This document shows, piece after piece, positions 25,077-33,275 of a DNA stretch of 64,000 nt. Where the stretch lies: contig NZ_JAGXJN010000001.1 of NCBI RefSeq assembly GCF_019091455.1, positions 372,001 to 436,000 of the forward strand, given 5' to 3'. The first letter of the stretch is position 1, and each line of letters starts with the position of its first letter. The stretch comes from Chitinophaga sp. GbtcB8. Lineage in GTDB: Bacteria > Bacteroidota > Bacteroidia > Chitinophagales > Chitinophagaceae. A program made the position numbers and the translations under genes. The notes under the pieces are model-generated. The model worked only from the letters and a program-made list of their open reading frames with translations, searched no databases and had not been told where the DNA came from.

Positions 25077-25283
25077 ATGCAGAAATTAATGTCTATCCTG
25101 TGCCTGGCAGCCCTGTTAGTGTGGTTCCCTGCGCGCGCACAAAAAACACTTTCTCCCATTCTGCCGGTGTAACCTTTTATGGCGCCGATGATTATTTTTC
25201 CGCAGGTTTAATGTATGCGCCCCGTATCAATTTTCAGCCTGGCCATGGTATTTAATATCGGCAGCTGGGTACGCAAAAGATGA
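25077..25283 (+). pseudogene. Frameshifted, truncated remnant of an exported beta-barrel protein
   Basis: ATG 25077 opens a clear signal peptide, MQKLMSILCLAALLVWFPAR followed by AQ, but the frame stops at codon 32. Restoring one A in the run at 25141-25146 lets the frame continue as KNTFSHSAGVTFYGADDYFS and AGLMYAPRINFQ, an aromatic and glycine pattern of an outer-membrane beta-strand protein. Near 25236 the original frame resumes as FSLAMVFNIGSWVRKR and then stops. The promoter is intact and the rest of the barrel is missing. Two frame changes and the short length show decay. It lies at the break in the ligase-associated repair set. Confidence 0.7.
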
Positions 25284-25312
25284 TTTGCACTACCTGTTAC
25301 AGATAATTTAGT

Positions 25313-25350
25313 ATATTGTATGGGTTACTATTCTTAAACCCGTACAATAT
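25313..25350. promoter_or_regulatory. Inverted repeat just upstream of the Lrp-like gene
   Basis: ATATTGTATGGGTT (25313-25326) and AACCCGTACAATAT (25337-25350) form 14-base arms with one mismatch. It ends 4 bases before the ATG and has no T-run. It may be an autoregulatory operator, since Lrp/AsnC proteins bind such symmetrical sites near their own genes, or a leader hairpin blocking translation. Confidence 0.5.
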
Positions 25351-25354
25351 TCTA

Positions 25355-25825
25355 ATGGAGCTACCGGATATAGCATTGGACGAAAAAGACCTGGGCATCC
25401 TGAAACTGCTGCAGGAAGATGCAAAAATGACCATCCGCGACATTGCATCGCGCATGAACCTTAGTACCACACCCGTTTATGAACGCATCCGCAAAATGGA
25501 GCAGGCAGGCGTTATACGACAGTATGCAGCCATTGTAGATCCGCGTAAGATCAATAAAGGGCTTACGGTGCTGTGTTACATTTCCCTGAAAGAACATGGT
25601 AAAAAAGCCGGTGGCAAATTTATTAAAGAAGTTACCGGTTTTACAGAAGTTACGGAGTGCCTGAACATTTCCGGGCAGTTTGATTTTATGCTGAAGGTAC
25701 AGGTAAGGGATATGAATGCGTATTATGAGTTTAACGTGAATAAGCTGGGTGAGCTGGATAACATTGGCCACATGGAAAGCGTGTTTGTAATGTCTGTTAT
25801 AAAGGCCACCCACAAAATTGTGTAA
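25355..25825 (+). CDS. Lrp/AsnC-family transcriptional regulator
   Basis: 156 residues from ATG 25355 (MELPDIALDEKDLGILKLLQ); a further 13 codons upstream would cross the inverted repeat and are not typical. The N-terminal winged helix (about 8-62) has IRDIASRMNLSTTPVYERIRK as the recognition region. The C-terminal RAM ligand-binding domain (about 70-150) has FDFMLKVQVRDMNAYYEFNV. It probably responds to an amino acid. The AraC-type gene starts 9 bases after the stop, so the two may be cotranscribed or AraC may have its own promoter over the stop codon. Confidence 0.9.
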   Translation: MELPDIALDEKDLGILKLLQEDAKMTIRDIASRMNLSTTPVYERIRKMEQAGVIRQYAAIVDPRKINKGLTVLCYISLKEHGKKAGGKFIKEVTGFTEVTECLNISGQFDFMLKVQVRDMNAYYEFNVNKLGELDNIGHMESVFVMSVIKATHKIV

Positions 25826-25830
25826 CTTTG
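25823..25830 (+). promoter_or_regulatory. TAACTTTG element over the lrp stop codon
   Basis: The TAA stop of the Lrp-like gene is the first part of TAACTTTG, a full match to TAnnTTTG. It ends 4 bases before the AraC-family ATG at 25835. No clear -33 element was seen, so this is a weak call; if real the AraC mRNA would be leaderless. Confidence 0.35.
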
Positions 25831-25834
25831 TACT

Positions 25835-26698
25835 ATGCTTTCCCGGTTCCCTACTTTAGCAACAGAGAAAAATGATCATGTGCTGCAATCGGCCACCATG
25901 CCTTTTGCACGGTATAAGTTAGCCGCCACTGCCCATAAAGCCACTAATTTTATTACAGAACATACCCTGCTGTTTGTGATCCAGGGCCACAAGCTGCTGC
26001 ATTTCGAAGATTTTACGCATACTGCCGAAGGCGGGCACCTGATGTTCATGAAACGCGGCATTTACACCATGTCCGAATATATACCGGAGGGCGTGGCGTA
26101 TGAAGCGCTGCTATTGTTCTTTACAGATGATTTCCTGAAAAAATTCTTACATACCTATAACCTCACCACTGCACAGGCAGCGCCTACCCCTTCCCACCTC
26201 ATTATTCCCACTACCGAGCTGCTGGATAGTTTTAAGATGCAGTTCCTGGATTATTTTGGTAAAACCGTGGAAGGGCTGGATACTATTTTACAGCTAAAGC
26301 TGCAGGAGCTATTATTGTTATTACTGGCCGGACCGCATAAACAACAGGTGCTGGCATTTTTACAAAGCATTGCTTTCGGGCAGCCGCTGGACATTGACTA
26401 TATTGTAAGAACACATTTGTTCCAGCCACTTTCGGTAGAAGAGCTGGCGAAACTTTCCGGCCGCAGCCTGGCCTCCTTTAAGCGCGATTTTCAGCATAAA
26501 TATAATTGCCCGCCAAAAAAATGGATCAATGAACAACGCCTGGCCCATGCACGTGTGCTGTTACAACATACAGACAAACAGGTGTCTGAAATAGCCATAG
26601 AGTGCGGGTTTGAGAACATTCCCCACTTTATCCGCATTTTTAAGCAGGAATACGGCACCACCCCCAATAGCGACAGAGCTAAAAAAGCAATTGTTTGA
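25835..26698 (+). CDS. AraC-family transcriptional regulator
   Basis: 287 residues. The C-terminal 100 residues carry the two AraC helix-turn-helix units: SVEELAKLSGRSLASFKRDF and QVSEIAIECGFENIPHFIR, ending FKQEYGTTPNSDR. The N-terminal part (about 25-180) looks like a cupin-type sensor, with GHLMFMKRGIYTMSEYIPEG. The ligand is unknown. The next gene (beta-propeller, 26862) lies downstream with its own promoter-like element and could be a target. Confidence 0.88.
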   Translation: MLSRFPTLATEKNDHVLQSATMPFARYKLAATAHKATNFITEHTLLFVIQGHKLLHFEDFTHTAEGGHLMFMKRGIYTMSEYIPEGVAYEALLLFFTDDFLKKFLHTYNLTTAQAAPTPSHLIIPTTELLDSFKMQFLDYFGKTVEGLDTILQLKLQELLLLLLAGPHKQQVLAFLQSIAFGQPLDIDYIVRTHLFQPLSVEELAKLSGRSLASFKRDFQHKYNCPPKKWINEQRLAHARVLLQHTDKQVSEIAIECGFENIPHFIRIFKQEYGTTPNSDRAKKAIV

Positions 26699-26733
26699 GC
26701 TTTTACCGTTACCGGCCATCAGCACTTTGCTAA

Positions 26734-26741
26734 TACCTTTG
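26734..26741 (+). promoter_or_regulatory. TACCTTTG promoter element before the beta-propeller gene
   Basis: TACCTTTG at 26734-26741 matches TAnnTTTG; no good -33 box is present, which fits a promoter that needs an activator such as the upstream AraC protein. The leader would be about 115 bases. Confidence 0.4.
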
Positions 26742-26861
26742 CATTAAACAATTAAAAAAGCATTCCTCATCCTCCTGTAACCGGCAGCAGCAAGCATTTG
26801 CAGCTGATGGTGTTAAAGGAAGGTAACGGGCGCCTGCATCCAAAAACAAATCAAATTTTTT

Positions 26862-27719
26862 ATGAAAACAGCATTCGCATTACTGGCTTGTACGGTACTG
26901 GCATTCCATGCCTTTGCCCAGGACGAAACCGGACTGGCCCACCCTGAAAGCCTGCACGCTGACGGTCATTTCCTGTATGCTACCAATATCGGCAAAGCCA
27001 TGGAACCTACTGCTAAAGACGGAGATGGTTTTATCAGCAAGCTATCGCTGGATGGAAAGATGATCACCCCCAGCATTACTACAGAAAAATTAAATGCACC
27101 TAAAGGCACTGCTATTATTAAAGGCGTACTGTATGTAGCAGACCTGGACCGCATTGTAGGCATTAACCTGGCTACCGGTAAAAAAACAGCTGAGATAAGC
27201 CTGGCAAGCACTCACACCGCTTTTGCCAACGATCTTACAGTGAAAGACGAACACACCTTATTTGTCTCTTTAACAGATGTTGGTAAAATAGTGGAGGTAG
27301 ATCTGAAAACAGGGAAGCTCACTGAAATAGCTGACCTGAAAGGCGCTAACGGTATTTGTTATGATAAAGCAGGCAAACGCCTGTATACCTGCAACTTCCT
27401 GTTTGATAACATACAGGGTGGCGAAATTGGCGTGATCAGCTGGCAACAGGACAAACCTATGTATGAAAAAATTGGCGATGTCCAGGGCGGATTTGATGGC
27501 CTGGAAATGATTGACGATCATACCCTGCTGGTTTCCGACTGGGGTGCGCTGGACCACCCGGCCGGCTTCCTGGAAAAAATTGACCTGCACAGCAAAACTG
27601 CTGTTAAGCTGGATTGGCCTGTGATAGCCGGTCCCGCCGATTTTTACCTGGATGTTAAAAATAAACGTGTATACGTTCCCGTTCTGCTGGAATCAAAAGT
27701 ACTGGTACACACATTATAA
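26862..27719 (+). CDS. Exported SMP-30/NHL-like beta-propeller protein
   Basis: 285 residues with a Sec signal ending AFAQ20. The mature part has repeating four-strand blades (GVLYVADLDRIVGINLATGK, TLFVSLTDVGKIVEVDLKTGK, TLLVSDWGALDHPAGFLEKI), like SMP-30/gluconolactonase or NHL proteins. Acidic metal ligands typical of gluconolactonase (E18, N, D) are not clear, so enzymatic activity is uncertain and binding is possible. It probably acts in the periplasm. It may form one transcript with the SnoaL-like gene after a hairpin. Confidence 0.7.
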   Translation: MKTAFALLACTVLAFHAFAQDETGLAHPESLHADGHFLYATNIGKAMEPTAKDGDGFISKLSLDGKMITPSITTEKLNAPKGTAIIKGVLYVADLDRIVGINLATGKKTAEISLASTHTAFANDLTVKDEHTLFVSLTDVGKIVEVDLKTGKLTEIADLKGANGICYDKAGKRLYTCNFLFDNIQGGEIGVISWQQDKPMYEKIGDVQGGFDGLEMIDDHTLLVSDWGALDHPAGFLEKIDLHSKTAVKLDWPVIAGPADFYLDVKNKRVYVPVLLESKVLVHTL

Positions 27720-27725
27720 TTTCAG

Positions 27726-27760
27726 GTCCTGGCAGGTATTCAAGATCTGCCAGGGCTTTT
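27726..27760 (+). terminator. Hairpin after the beta-propeller gene
   Basis: CCTGGCAG (27728-27735) pairs with CTGCCAGG (27747-27754), extended by a G-U and a G-C pair, then CTTTT. It lies 13 bases before the SnoaL-like ATG, so it would terminate or attenuate transcription into that gene. Confidence 0.65.
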
Positions 27761-27773
27761 AAAAAAAGAAAAT

Positions 27774-28169
27774 ATGCAAACACAACTGGAAAAGAATAAA
27801 GCGATTGTAACCCGTTTTAACAAAGCATTTATTGAGCAGGGCGACCTGCAGGCATTTGAAGAAATTGTAGCACCGGATTTTATTAACCATACCGCAGCCA
27901 GCGTAAACCAGCCCAGCGGACGGGAAGGTGTGAGCAATTTTATTATGAATGTACTGCGCGTAGCGGTAGCGGATATACGGGTAGAGATCTATGACCAGGT
28001 AGCAGAAGGCGATACCGTAGTAACCCGCAAAGCTATCATCGGCAAACAGGTAGGTGATTTTATGGGCAAACCCGCCACCGGGCAGCAGATCACCATGAAC
28101 ATTATAGACATCATCCGCCTGCGGAATGGGCAATATACTGAACACTGGTCTTTAAGGAATATTCAGTAA
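27774..28169 (+). CDS. SnoaL-like (NTF2-fold) protein
   Basis: 131 residues, no signal peptide. The pattern IVTRFNKAFIEQGDLQAFEEIVAPDFINH followed by GREGVSNFIMNVL and an end of IDIIRLRNGQYTEHWSLRN is that of SnoaL-like polyketide-cyclase proteins, a small alpha+beta cone fold. Members are ester cyclases, isomerases or simply binding proteins. The substrate here is unknown and there is no polyketide gene next to it. The next gene starts 29 bases later in the same direction. Confidence 0.75.
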   Translation: MQTQLEKNKAIVTRFNKAFIEQGDLQAFEEIVAPDFINHTAASVNQPSGREGVSNFIMNVLRVAVADIRVEIYDQVAEGDTVVTRKAIIGKQVGDFMGKPATGQQITMNIIDIIRLRNGQYTEHWSLRNIQ

Positions 28170-28198
28170 AAACGGCTAATAATTCCTACATTAACCCC

Positions 28199-29233
28199 AT
28201 GAACCGCAAGTATTTCCTGTCCTCGTTGATCAGTACCGGTATAGGTATTCCTGCACTCAGTTATTTAGCACGTGCCGCCGCAGTATTTAAAGCGCCCGTT
28301 CCACCATTGATACCGCCTTATTTAAAACCAGGCGATACCATTAGCATTACCTGCCCGGCCGGTTACATTACTATGGAAGAGATACAACCGGCGGTACGCA
28401 TTTTACAAAGCTGGGGTTTTAATATCCGTACCGGTACTACAGTAGGCAAACGTGATTTTACTTTTGGCGGTACAGATGCAGAACGCCTGCAGGACCTGCA
28501 AGCTATGCTGGACGCCACCGATATACAAGCTATTATGTGCGGGCGGGGCGGATACGGCTGCGCAAGGATCATAGATGCGCTGGACTTTACCAAATTCACT
28601 GAACATCCTAAATGGGTGATAGGCTTTAGTGATATTACGGTGCTGCATAGCCATATAAACCGCCACTACGGCATTGCCACACTGCATTCCAAAATGTGTA
28701 ACAGTTTCCCGGATGATCTGAATGCTGCGGATAAAGAGGTACAGGACACCATCCTCTCTATTCGGCAGGCATTAACTGGAACAGCTATGCAGTATAACAC
28801 AGCGGCAGATGCAAAGAACCGTACGGGCACAGGCAGCGGTATACTGGTGGGTGGTAACCTTTCTATGCTGCAAAGCATATCCGGTACTGATTCCGAAATA
28901 GATACCATTGGTAAAATATTGTTCCTGGAGGATGCAGGTGAATACCTCTATAGCCTGGACCGTATGCTGGGTAACCTGCACCGCTCCCATAAGCTGGATA
29001 ACCTGGCAGGACTGATCATTGGCGGCTTTAACCGTATTAAACCGGACGATCCTGGTGAGGAATTTGGCAGAACCGTTTATGACATGGTGCTGGAAAAAGT
29101 GAAAGACTTTCCCTACCCGGTTTGTTTTAATTTCCCGGTGGGGCATCAAAGAAATAACTATGCCCTGAAATGCGGGGTAATGCACCGTTTGAGCGTGCAG
29201 CCGGGCGGTGTGGAGCTGAGGGAAATGAAATAA
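28199..29233 (+). CDS. S66-family LD-carboxypeptidase (LdcA/MccF type)
   Basis: 344 residues. The N-terminus MNRKYFLSSLISTGIGIPAL with a following AxA suggests export, possibly by Tat-like handling despite a weak RK pair. The core has GRGGYGCARIIDALDF, the nucleophile serine in GFSDITVLHSH, the glutamate in LFLEDAGEYLYSLDRM and the histidine in FPVGHQRNNYAL, so the S66 Ser-Glu-His triad is complete. It probably cleaves the L,D bond of murein tetrapeptides during wall recycling; MccF-like detoxification is an alternative. Confidence 0.85.
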   Translation: MNRKYFLSSLISTGIGIPALSYLARAAAVFKAPVPPLIPPYLKPGDTISITCPAGYITMEEIQPAVRILQSWGFNIRTGTTVGKRDFTFGGTDAERLQDLQAMLDATDIQAIMCGRGGYGCARIIDALDFTKFTEHPKWVIGFSDITVLHSHINRHYGIATLHSKMCNSFPDDLNAADKEVQDTILSIRQALTGTAMQYNTAADAKNRTGTGSGILVGGNLSMLQSISGTDSEIDTIGKILFLEDAGEYLYSLDRMLGNLHRSHKLDNLAGLIIGGFNRIKPDDPGEEFGRTVYDMVLEKVKDFPYPVCFNFPVGHQRNNYALKCGVMHRLSVQPGGVELREMK

Positions 29234-29244
29234 CAATGTACTTA

Positions 29245-29314
29245 TGTGCTAATATGCTAATGTGCTGGTGTATACGATAATGAACAAATACCAGCACAAT
29301 AGCATATTAGCACA
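29245..29314. repeat. 25-bp hairpin, TGTGCTnATATGC family (copy 2)
   Basis: Arms 29245-29269 and 29290-29314 pair with one mismatch. The left arm and loop start match the copy at 14318-14349 closely (TGTGCTRATATGCTAATGTG, CTGGTRTATAC). It fills the 85-base gap between the convergent LD-carboxypeptidase and permease genes and may serve both as a terminator, although a long T-run is missing. Confidence 0.85.
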
Positions 29315-29318
29315 CTAA

Positions 29319-30644
29319 CTAATTAACGAACATTGCCACAATAAACAACACTGCCAGCACATACATAACCGAGCTAATGGCTTTATACTGCCCGGTTAAT
29401 ATTTTCAGCAGTACGTAAGACAGCATGCCAAATACAATCCCTTCTGCAATGCTGTAGCTATAAGGCATCATTACAATAGCCAGGAAAGCGGGGATAGCTT
29501 CCGTTACATCATTAAAATCTATTTTAGTTACAGCGCTCATCATTAACATGCCCACAATGATCAAAGCCGGTGCAGTAGCGGCCTGCGGTATCATGGCAAA
29601 TATGGGTGCAAAAAATAAAGCCAGCAGGAACATTACGGCTACGGTAAGCGCCGTTAAGCCGGTACGCCCGCCTGCTGCAATACCACTGGCGCTTTCCACG
29701 TAAGCGGTTACTACGCTGGTGCCTAATAAACCTGCAGCAGTGGTGCCTACCGCATCTGCCAGCAATGCCTGTTTAGCGCGGGGCAGGCGGCCCTGGCTAT
29801 CCAGCAAACCGGCTTTGTTACACAACCCTATTAAGGTGCCTACTGTATCAAACAGGTTCACCATCAGCAGTGTGAATAAGATCACTACCATATCCATGGT
29901 AAAAATGCGGTTGAACTCAAGCTTAAAAGCAATGGGCGCCAGGGACGGCGGCAGGCTTACCAGCCGGCCGTTTGTGGGGAAATGTGTTAAACCAAACGGA
30001 ATGCCCGCTACGGTAGCTGCCAGTATACCTATCAATAAAGCGGCATTTACTTTACGGTACATCAGCACCGCACTTACTATCAATCCTGTTAAAGCAATGA
30101 ATGGCCCTGCGCTGGTAATGTCGCCTATTTTCAGCACTACGCCTTCCAAACGCCCGTTGCCCGTATGGTGCATGCCGGTTTCAATAATGCCTGCATTGGC
30201 CATGCCTATTAAAGCTATCAGCAATCCAATCCCTACGGAGATAGCATGTTTCAGGTTTTCCGGTATGCTGTTAATAATAGCTTCGCGTATGCGGAACAGT
30301 GAGAGTGCAATAAAAATAAGCCCTTCCAGGAAAACGGCGGTCAGCGCAAACTGCCAGCTGTAGCCCATACCAGCCACAATGGTATAGGCAAAAAAAGCAT
30401 TCAGACCCATACCGGGCGCTACACCTATAGGCAGTTTGGCGTACAAAGCCATTACCAGGGTACCAATGGCTGCTGACAATGCCGTAGCAGTGATCAGCGC
30501 CTGGAAATCCATACCGGTACCGGATAAGATGCCGGGATTCACCGCCAGTATATAGGCCATGGTGGAGAAGGTGGTAAGCCCGGCCAGGATCTCCTTTTTT
30601 ACCGTGGTCTGGTGTGCAGCAAGCTGAAAAAACTTAGACAACAT
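29319..30644 (-). CDS. NCS2-family purine permease (AzgA-like)
   Basis: 441 residues with about 12 to 13 membrane segments. Family signatures are GLTTFSTMAYILAVNPGIL near the start, GMGLNAFFAYTIV, NLFDTVGTLIGLCNKAG with the conserved DT pair, and GTSVVTAYVESASGIAAGGRTG. It belongs to the hypoxanthine/guanine/adenine H+ symporters related to AzgA/PbuG rather than the uracil branch. It lies alone on the minus strand inside an otherwise plus-strand region, diverging from the Lhr-like gene. Confidence 0.9.
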   Translation of the reverse strand: MLSKFFQLAAHQTTVKKEILAGLTTFSTMAYILAVNPGILSGTGMDFQALITATALSAAIGTLVMALYAKLPIGVAPGMGLNAFFAYTIVAGMGYSWQFALTAVFLEGLIFIALSLFRIREAIINSIPENLKHAISVGIGLLIALIGMANAGIIETGMHHTGNGRLEGVVLKIGDITSAGPFIALTGLIVSAVLMYRKVNAALLIGILAATVAGIPFGLTHFPTNGRLVSLPPSLAPIAFKLEFNRIFTMDMVVILFTLLMVNLFDTVGTLIGLCNKAGLLDSQGRLPRAKQALLADAVGTTAAGLLGTSVVTAYVESASGIAAGGRTGLTALTVAVMFLLALFFAPIFAMIPQAATAPALIIVGMLMMSAVTKIDFNDVTEAIPAFLAIVMMPYSYSIAEGIVFGMLSYVLLKILTGQYKAISSVMYVLAVLFIVAMFVN

Positions 30645-30658
30645 GCAGTAAAAATAGG

Positions 30659-30680
30659 GAAAAGTAACGCTTTACTTTTC
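30659..30680. repeat. Short hairpin between the permease and Lhr-like genes
   Basis: GAAAAGTAA (30659-30667) pairs exactly with TTACTTTTC (30672-30680) around CGCT. It lies in the 63-base divergent gap and could be an operator or a leader element; no -7 box is clear. Confidence 0.4.
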
Positions 30681-30707
30681 TCATCTATTTATCCTAATTT
30701 CATAAAT

Positions 30708-33161
30708 ATGACTGCAGGATGGAAAGTGATCAACGACTGGCTGGCTGCCAAAGAACTAAAGCCCTTTACATTCCAGGAAGAAGCCTGGAAAGCTTACCAG
30801 CAGCGCAGATCAGGATTAGTGAATGCCCCTACCGGTTACGGTAAAACTTTTGCCCTGTTCCTGGGCGTGGTAATAGACTGGATTGACCATCACCCCAAAA
30901 CCTACCAGCAAAAAACAAAAAACGGCGTACAAATGTTATGGATAACGCCTTTACGGGCGCTGGCCAAAGACATAGGGCGGGCTATGGAAGAAGTGCTGCA
31001 GGAGCTGAACATGCCCTGGCAGGTAGGTATTCGTAACGGTGATACGCCTACGGCTACACGGGCAAAGCAGAAAAAGCAGATGCCGGAGATCCTGATCATT
31101 ACACCGGAAAGTATTCATGTGCTGATGGCGCAAAAAGAATATGCCGGTTTATTTTCCACGCTGCATACCGTGGTGGCCGATGAATGGCATGGGCTGCTGG
31201 GCAGCAAACGTGGCGTGATGGTAGAGCTGGGCCTGAGCCGCCTGAAAGGCATTGTGCGTAAGGCAGGCAAGCCACCCCTGAAGGTATGGGGCATTTCAGC
31301 TACCATTGGTAATTTACCGGAAGCAATGGAAGTGCTGCTGGGCCGCCCTGATCCGGATGCAGTGATCATCCGCGCACAGCTTAAAAAAGAAATTGCACTG
31401 GAAAGTGTGCTGCCGGATGAAATTGAGAAATATCCCTGGGCCGGGCACCTGGGCATACGTATGCTGCCCAAAGCATTGCCCATTATTATGGAAAGCCGCA
31501 CCACGCTGATATTTACCAATACCCGCTCCCAATCTGAAATATGGTACCAGGAAATACTACGCCAATGCCCGGACCTGGCCGGCGCCATTGCATTACACCA
31601 TGGCTCTATTGATATGGAGCTGCGCACCTGGGTAGAAGAATCGCTGCACAGCGGTGTGCTGAAAGCCGTGGTATGCACGGCCAGCCTGGACCTAGGCGTG
31701 GATTTCCGCCCGGTAGATACTGTGATCCAGGTGGGCAGCCCCGAAGGCGTAGCCCCTTTCCTGCCAAGGGCCGGCCGTAACGGTCACCAGCCGGGCGCCG
31801 TGAGCAAGATATTTTTCCTGCCCACGCACTCGCTTGAGCTGGTAGAAGCCGCTGCCCTGAAAGCCGCCATAGCAGAGGAGCTGGTAGAAAGCCGCATGCC
31901 CGTGATACTGGCTTATGATGTGCTGCTGCAATACCTGATGACCTTAGGCGTATCCGACGGTTTTTATGCAGATGAGATCTGGGAAGAGGTAACCGGTACT
32001 TTTTGTTACAGCCATATTACAAAAGAAGACTGGCAATGGATCCTTTCCTTCCTCACCACCGGCGGCGAGGCTTTACAGAGCTACGATGAGTTCCGCAAGC
32101 TGGAACGCGAAGGTGACCTCTACATTTGCCGCAGTCGCATGATAGCCATGCGCCACCGGCTGCATATAGGCGTAATTGTGAGCGATGCCATGCTGAAAGT
32201 AAAGTTTATGAGCGGCGGTTATATTGGCATGATAGAAGAATGGTTTATTGCCCGCCTTACACCAGGCGATACTTTCAGCATCAGCGGTTATATCCTGGAA
32301 TTTGTGATGATCAAGGATATGACGGTGCTGGTGCGCAAGTCTAAAGCCAAACGGGCTATTGTGCCCAGCTGGGGCGGCGGCCGCATGCCCCTTTCCGCCA
32401 ACCTGGGGGAAATATTACGCCGCACCTTTAACGAAGCGCTCTCCGGCGCCTCCCGGGAACCGGAGCTGCAAATACTGCAGCCCCTGTTTGATCTGCAGGA
32501 GCAATTATCCCACATCCCTTCCAGCAACCAACTGCTGATAGAAAAGATACAAACAGAAGACGGGTACCATCTTTTTGTATACCCTTTTGAAGGGCGCCTG
32601 GTGCATGAAGTAATGGCCGCCTTGCTGGCCTACCGCATCAGCCGCCTGCAGCCCATTACCTTTTCTATAGCCATGACAGATTATGGTTTTGAGCTGCTGA
32701 GCGATCAACCTTTACCGCTGGATGAAGGCAATGTACATGAGCTGTTCTCCCCCGAGAACCTGAGCCTTGACCTGCCGGCCAGCGTAAACTCAACGGAAAT
32801 GGCCCGCCGCAAATTCCGCGATATTGCAGTAATAGCCGGGCTTGTGTTCCAGGGCTATCCCGGTAAACATAAGACCAGCCGGCACTTACAGTCTTCGTCA
32901 TCTTTACTGTTCAATGTGTTCAAGGATTATGATGCGCATAACCTGCTGCTGCGGCAAGCTTTTAATGAAGCATTCTTTTACCAGATGGAAGAAGCCCGCC
33001 TGCGTGAAGCTATGGAGCGCATTTATAACAGCCATATTGTAATTACAGAACCTGTGCGGTTAACACCCTTCTGCTTCCCCATTAAGGTAGATAGCCTGCG
33101 GGAACAGCTGACAAGTGAAAAGCTGGAAGACCGGATAAAGAAGATGCTGAAACATGCATGA
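30708..33161 (+). CDS. Lhr-like ligase-associated DEXH-box helicase
   Basis: 817 residues from ATG 30708 (MTAGWKVINDWLAAKELKPF). An earlier start would run into the permease start and is not helicase-like. Walker A is NAPTGYGKT (K46), the DExH box is VADEWHGLLG (D158), motif III is GISATIGN, and motif VI is LPRAGRNGHQPG; a long Lhr C-terminal region follows. It is the helicase of the ligase-associated DNA damage set, normally next to the ligase. Here it is 5.7 kb from the ligase gene but still followed by pdeM. Confidence 0.9.
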   Translation: MTAGWKVINDWLAAKELKPFTFQEEAWKAYQQRRSGLVNAPTGYGKTFALFLGVVIDWIDHHPKTYQQKTKNGVQMLWITPLRALAKDIGRAMEEVLQELNMPWQVGIRNGDTPTATRAKQKKQMPEILIITPESIHVLMAQKEYAGLFSTLHTVVADEWHGLLGSKRGVMVELGLSRLKGIVRKAGKPPLKVWGISATIGNLPEAMEVLLGRPDPDAVIIRAQLKKEIALESVLPDEIEKYPWAGHLGIRMLPKALPIIMESRTTLIFTNTRSQSEIWYQEILRQCPDLAGAIALHHGSIDMELRTWVEESLHSGVLKAVVCTASLDLGVDFRPVDTVIQVGSPEGVAPFLPRAGRNGHQPGAVSKIFFLPTHSLELVEAAALKAAIAEELVESRMPVILAYDVLLQYLMTLGVSDGFYADEIWEEVTGTFCYSHITKEDWQWILSFLTTGGEALQSYDEFRKLEREGDLYICRSRMIAMRHRLHIGVIVSDAMLKVKFMSGGYIGMIEEWFIARLTPGDTFSISGYILEFVMIKDMTVLVRKSKAKRAIVPSWGGGRMPLSANLGEILRRTFNEALSGASREPELQILQPLFDLQEQLSHIPSSNQLLIEKIQTEDGYHLFVYPFEGRLVHEVMAALLAYRISRLQPITFSIAMTDYGFELLSDQPLPLDEGNVHELFSPENLSLDLPASVNSTEMARRKFRDIAVIAGLVFQGYPGKHKTSRHLQSSSSLLFNVFKDYDAHNLLLRQAFNEAFFYQMEEARLREAMERIYNSHIVITEPVRLTPFCFPIKVDSLREQLTSEKLEDRIKKMLKHA

Positions 33162-33170
33162 ATTACGCTT

Positions 33171-33250
33171 AATGCTTAACGCTTAACGCTAAAGGCCCTT
33201 ATTACCTTGAACAAAACGTAAACAGCGTTTAGCGTTAAGCGTTAAGCATT
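33171..33250. repeat. 23-bp perfect hairpin of GCTTAACGC words
   Basis: Arms 33171-33193 and 33228-33250 are exact reverse complements. The sequence is made of AATGCTTAACGCTT units on the left and GCGTTAAGCGTTAAGCATT on the right. It fills the 114-base gap between the helicase and pdeM genes. The same words, without a clean hairpin, fill the dinB leader at 37490-37625. Confidence 0.85.
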
Positions 33251-33275
33251 CAGCGTTAAGCATTATCTTCGCGTT

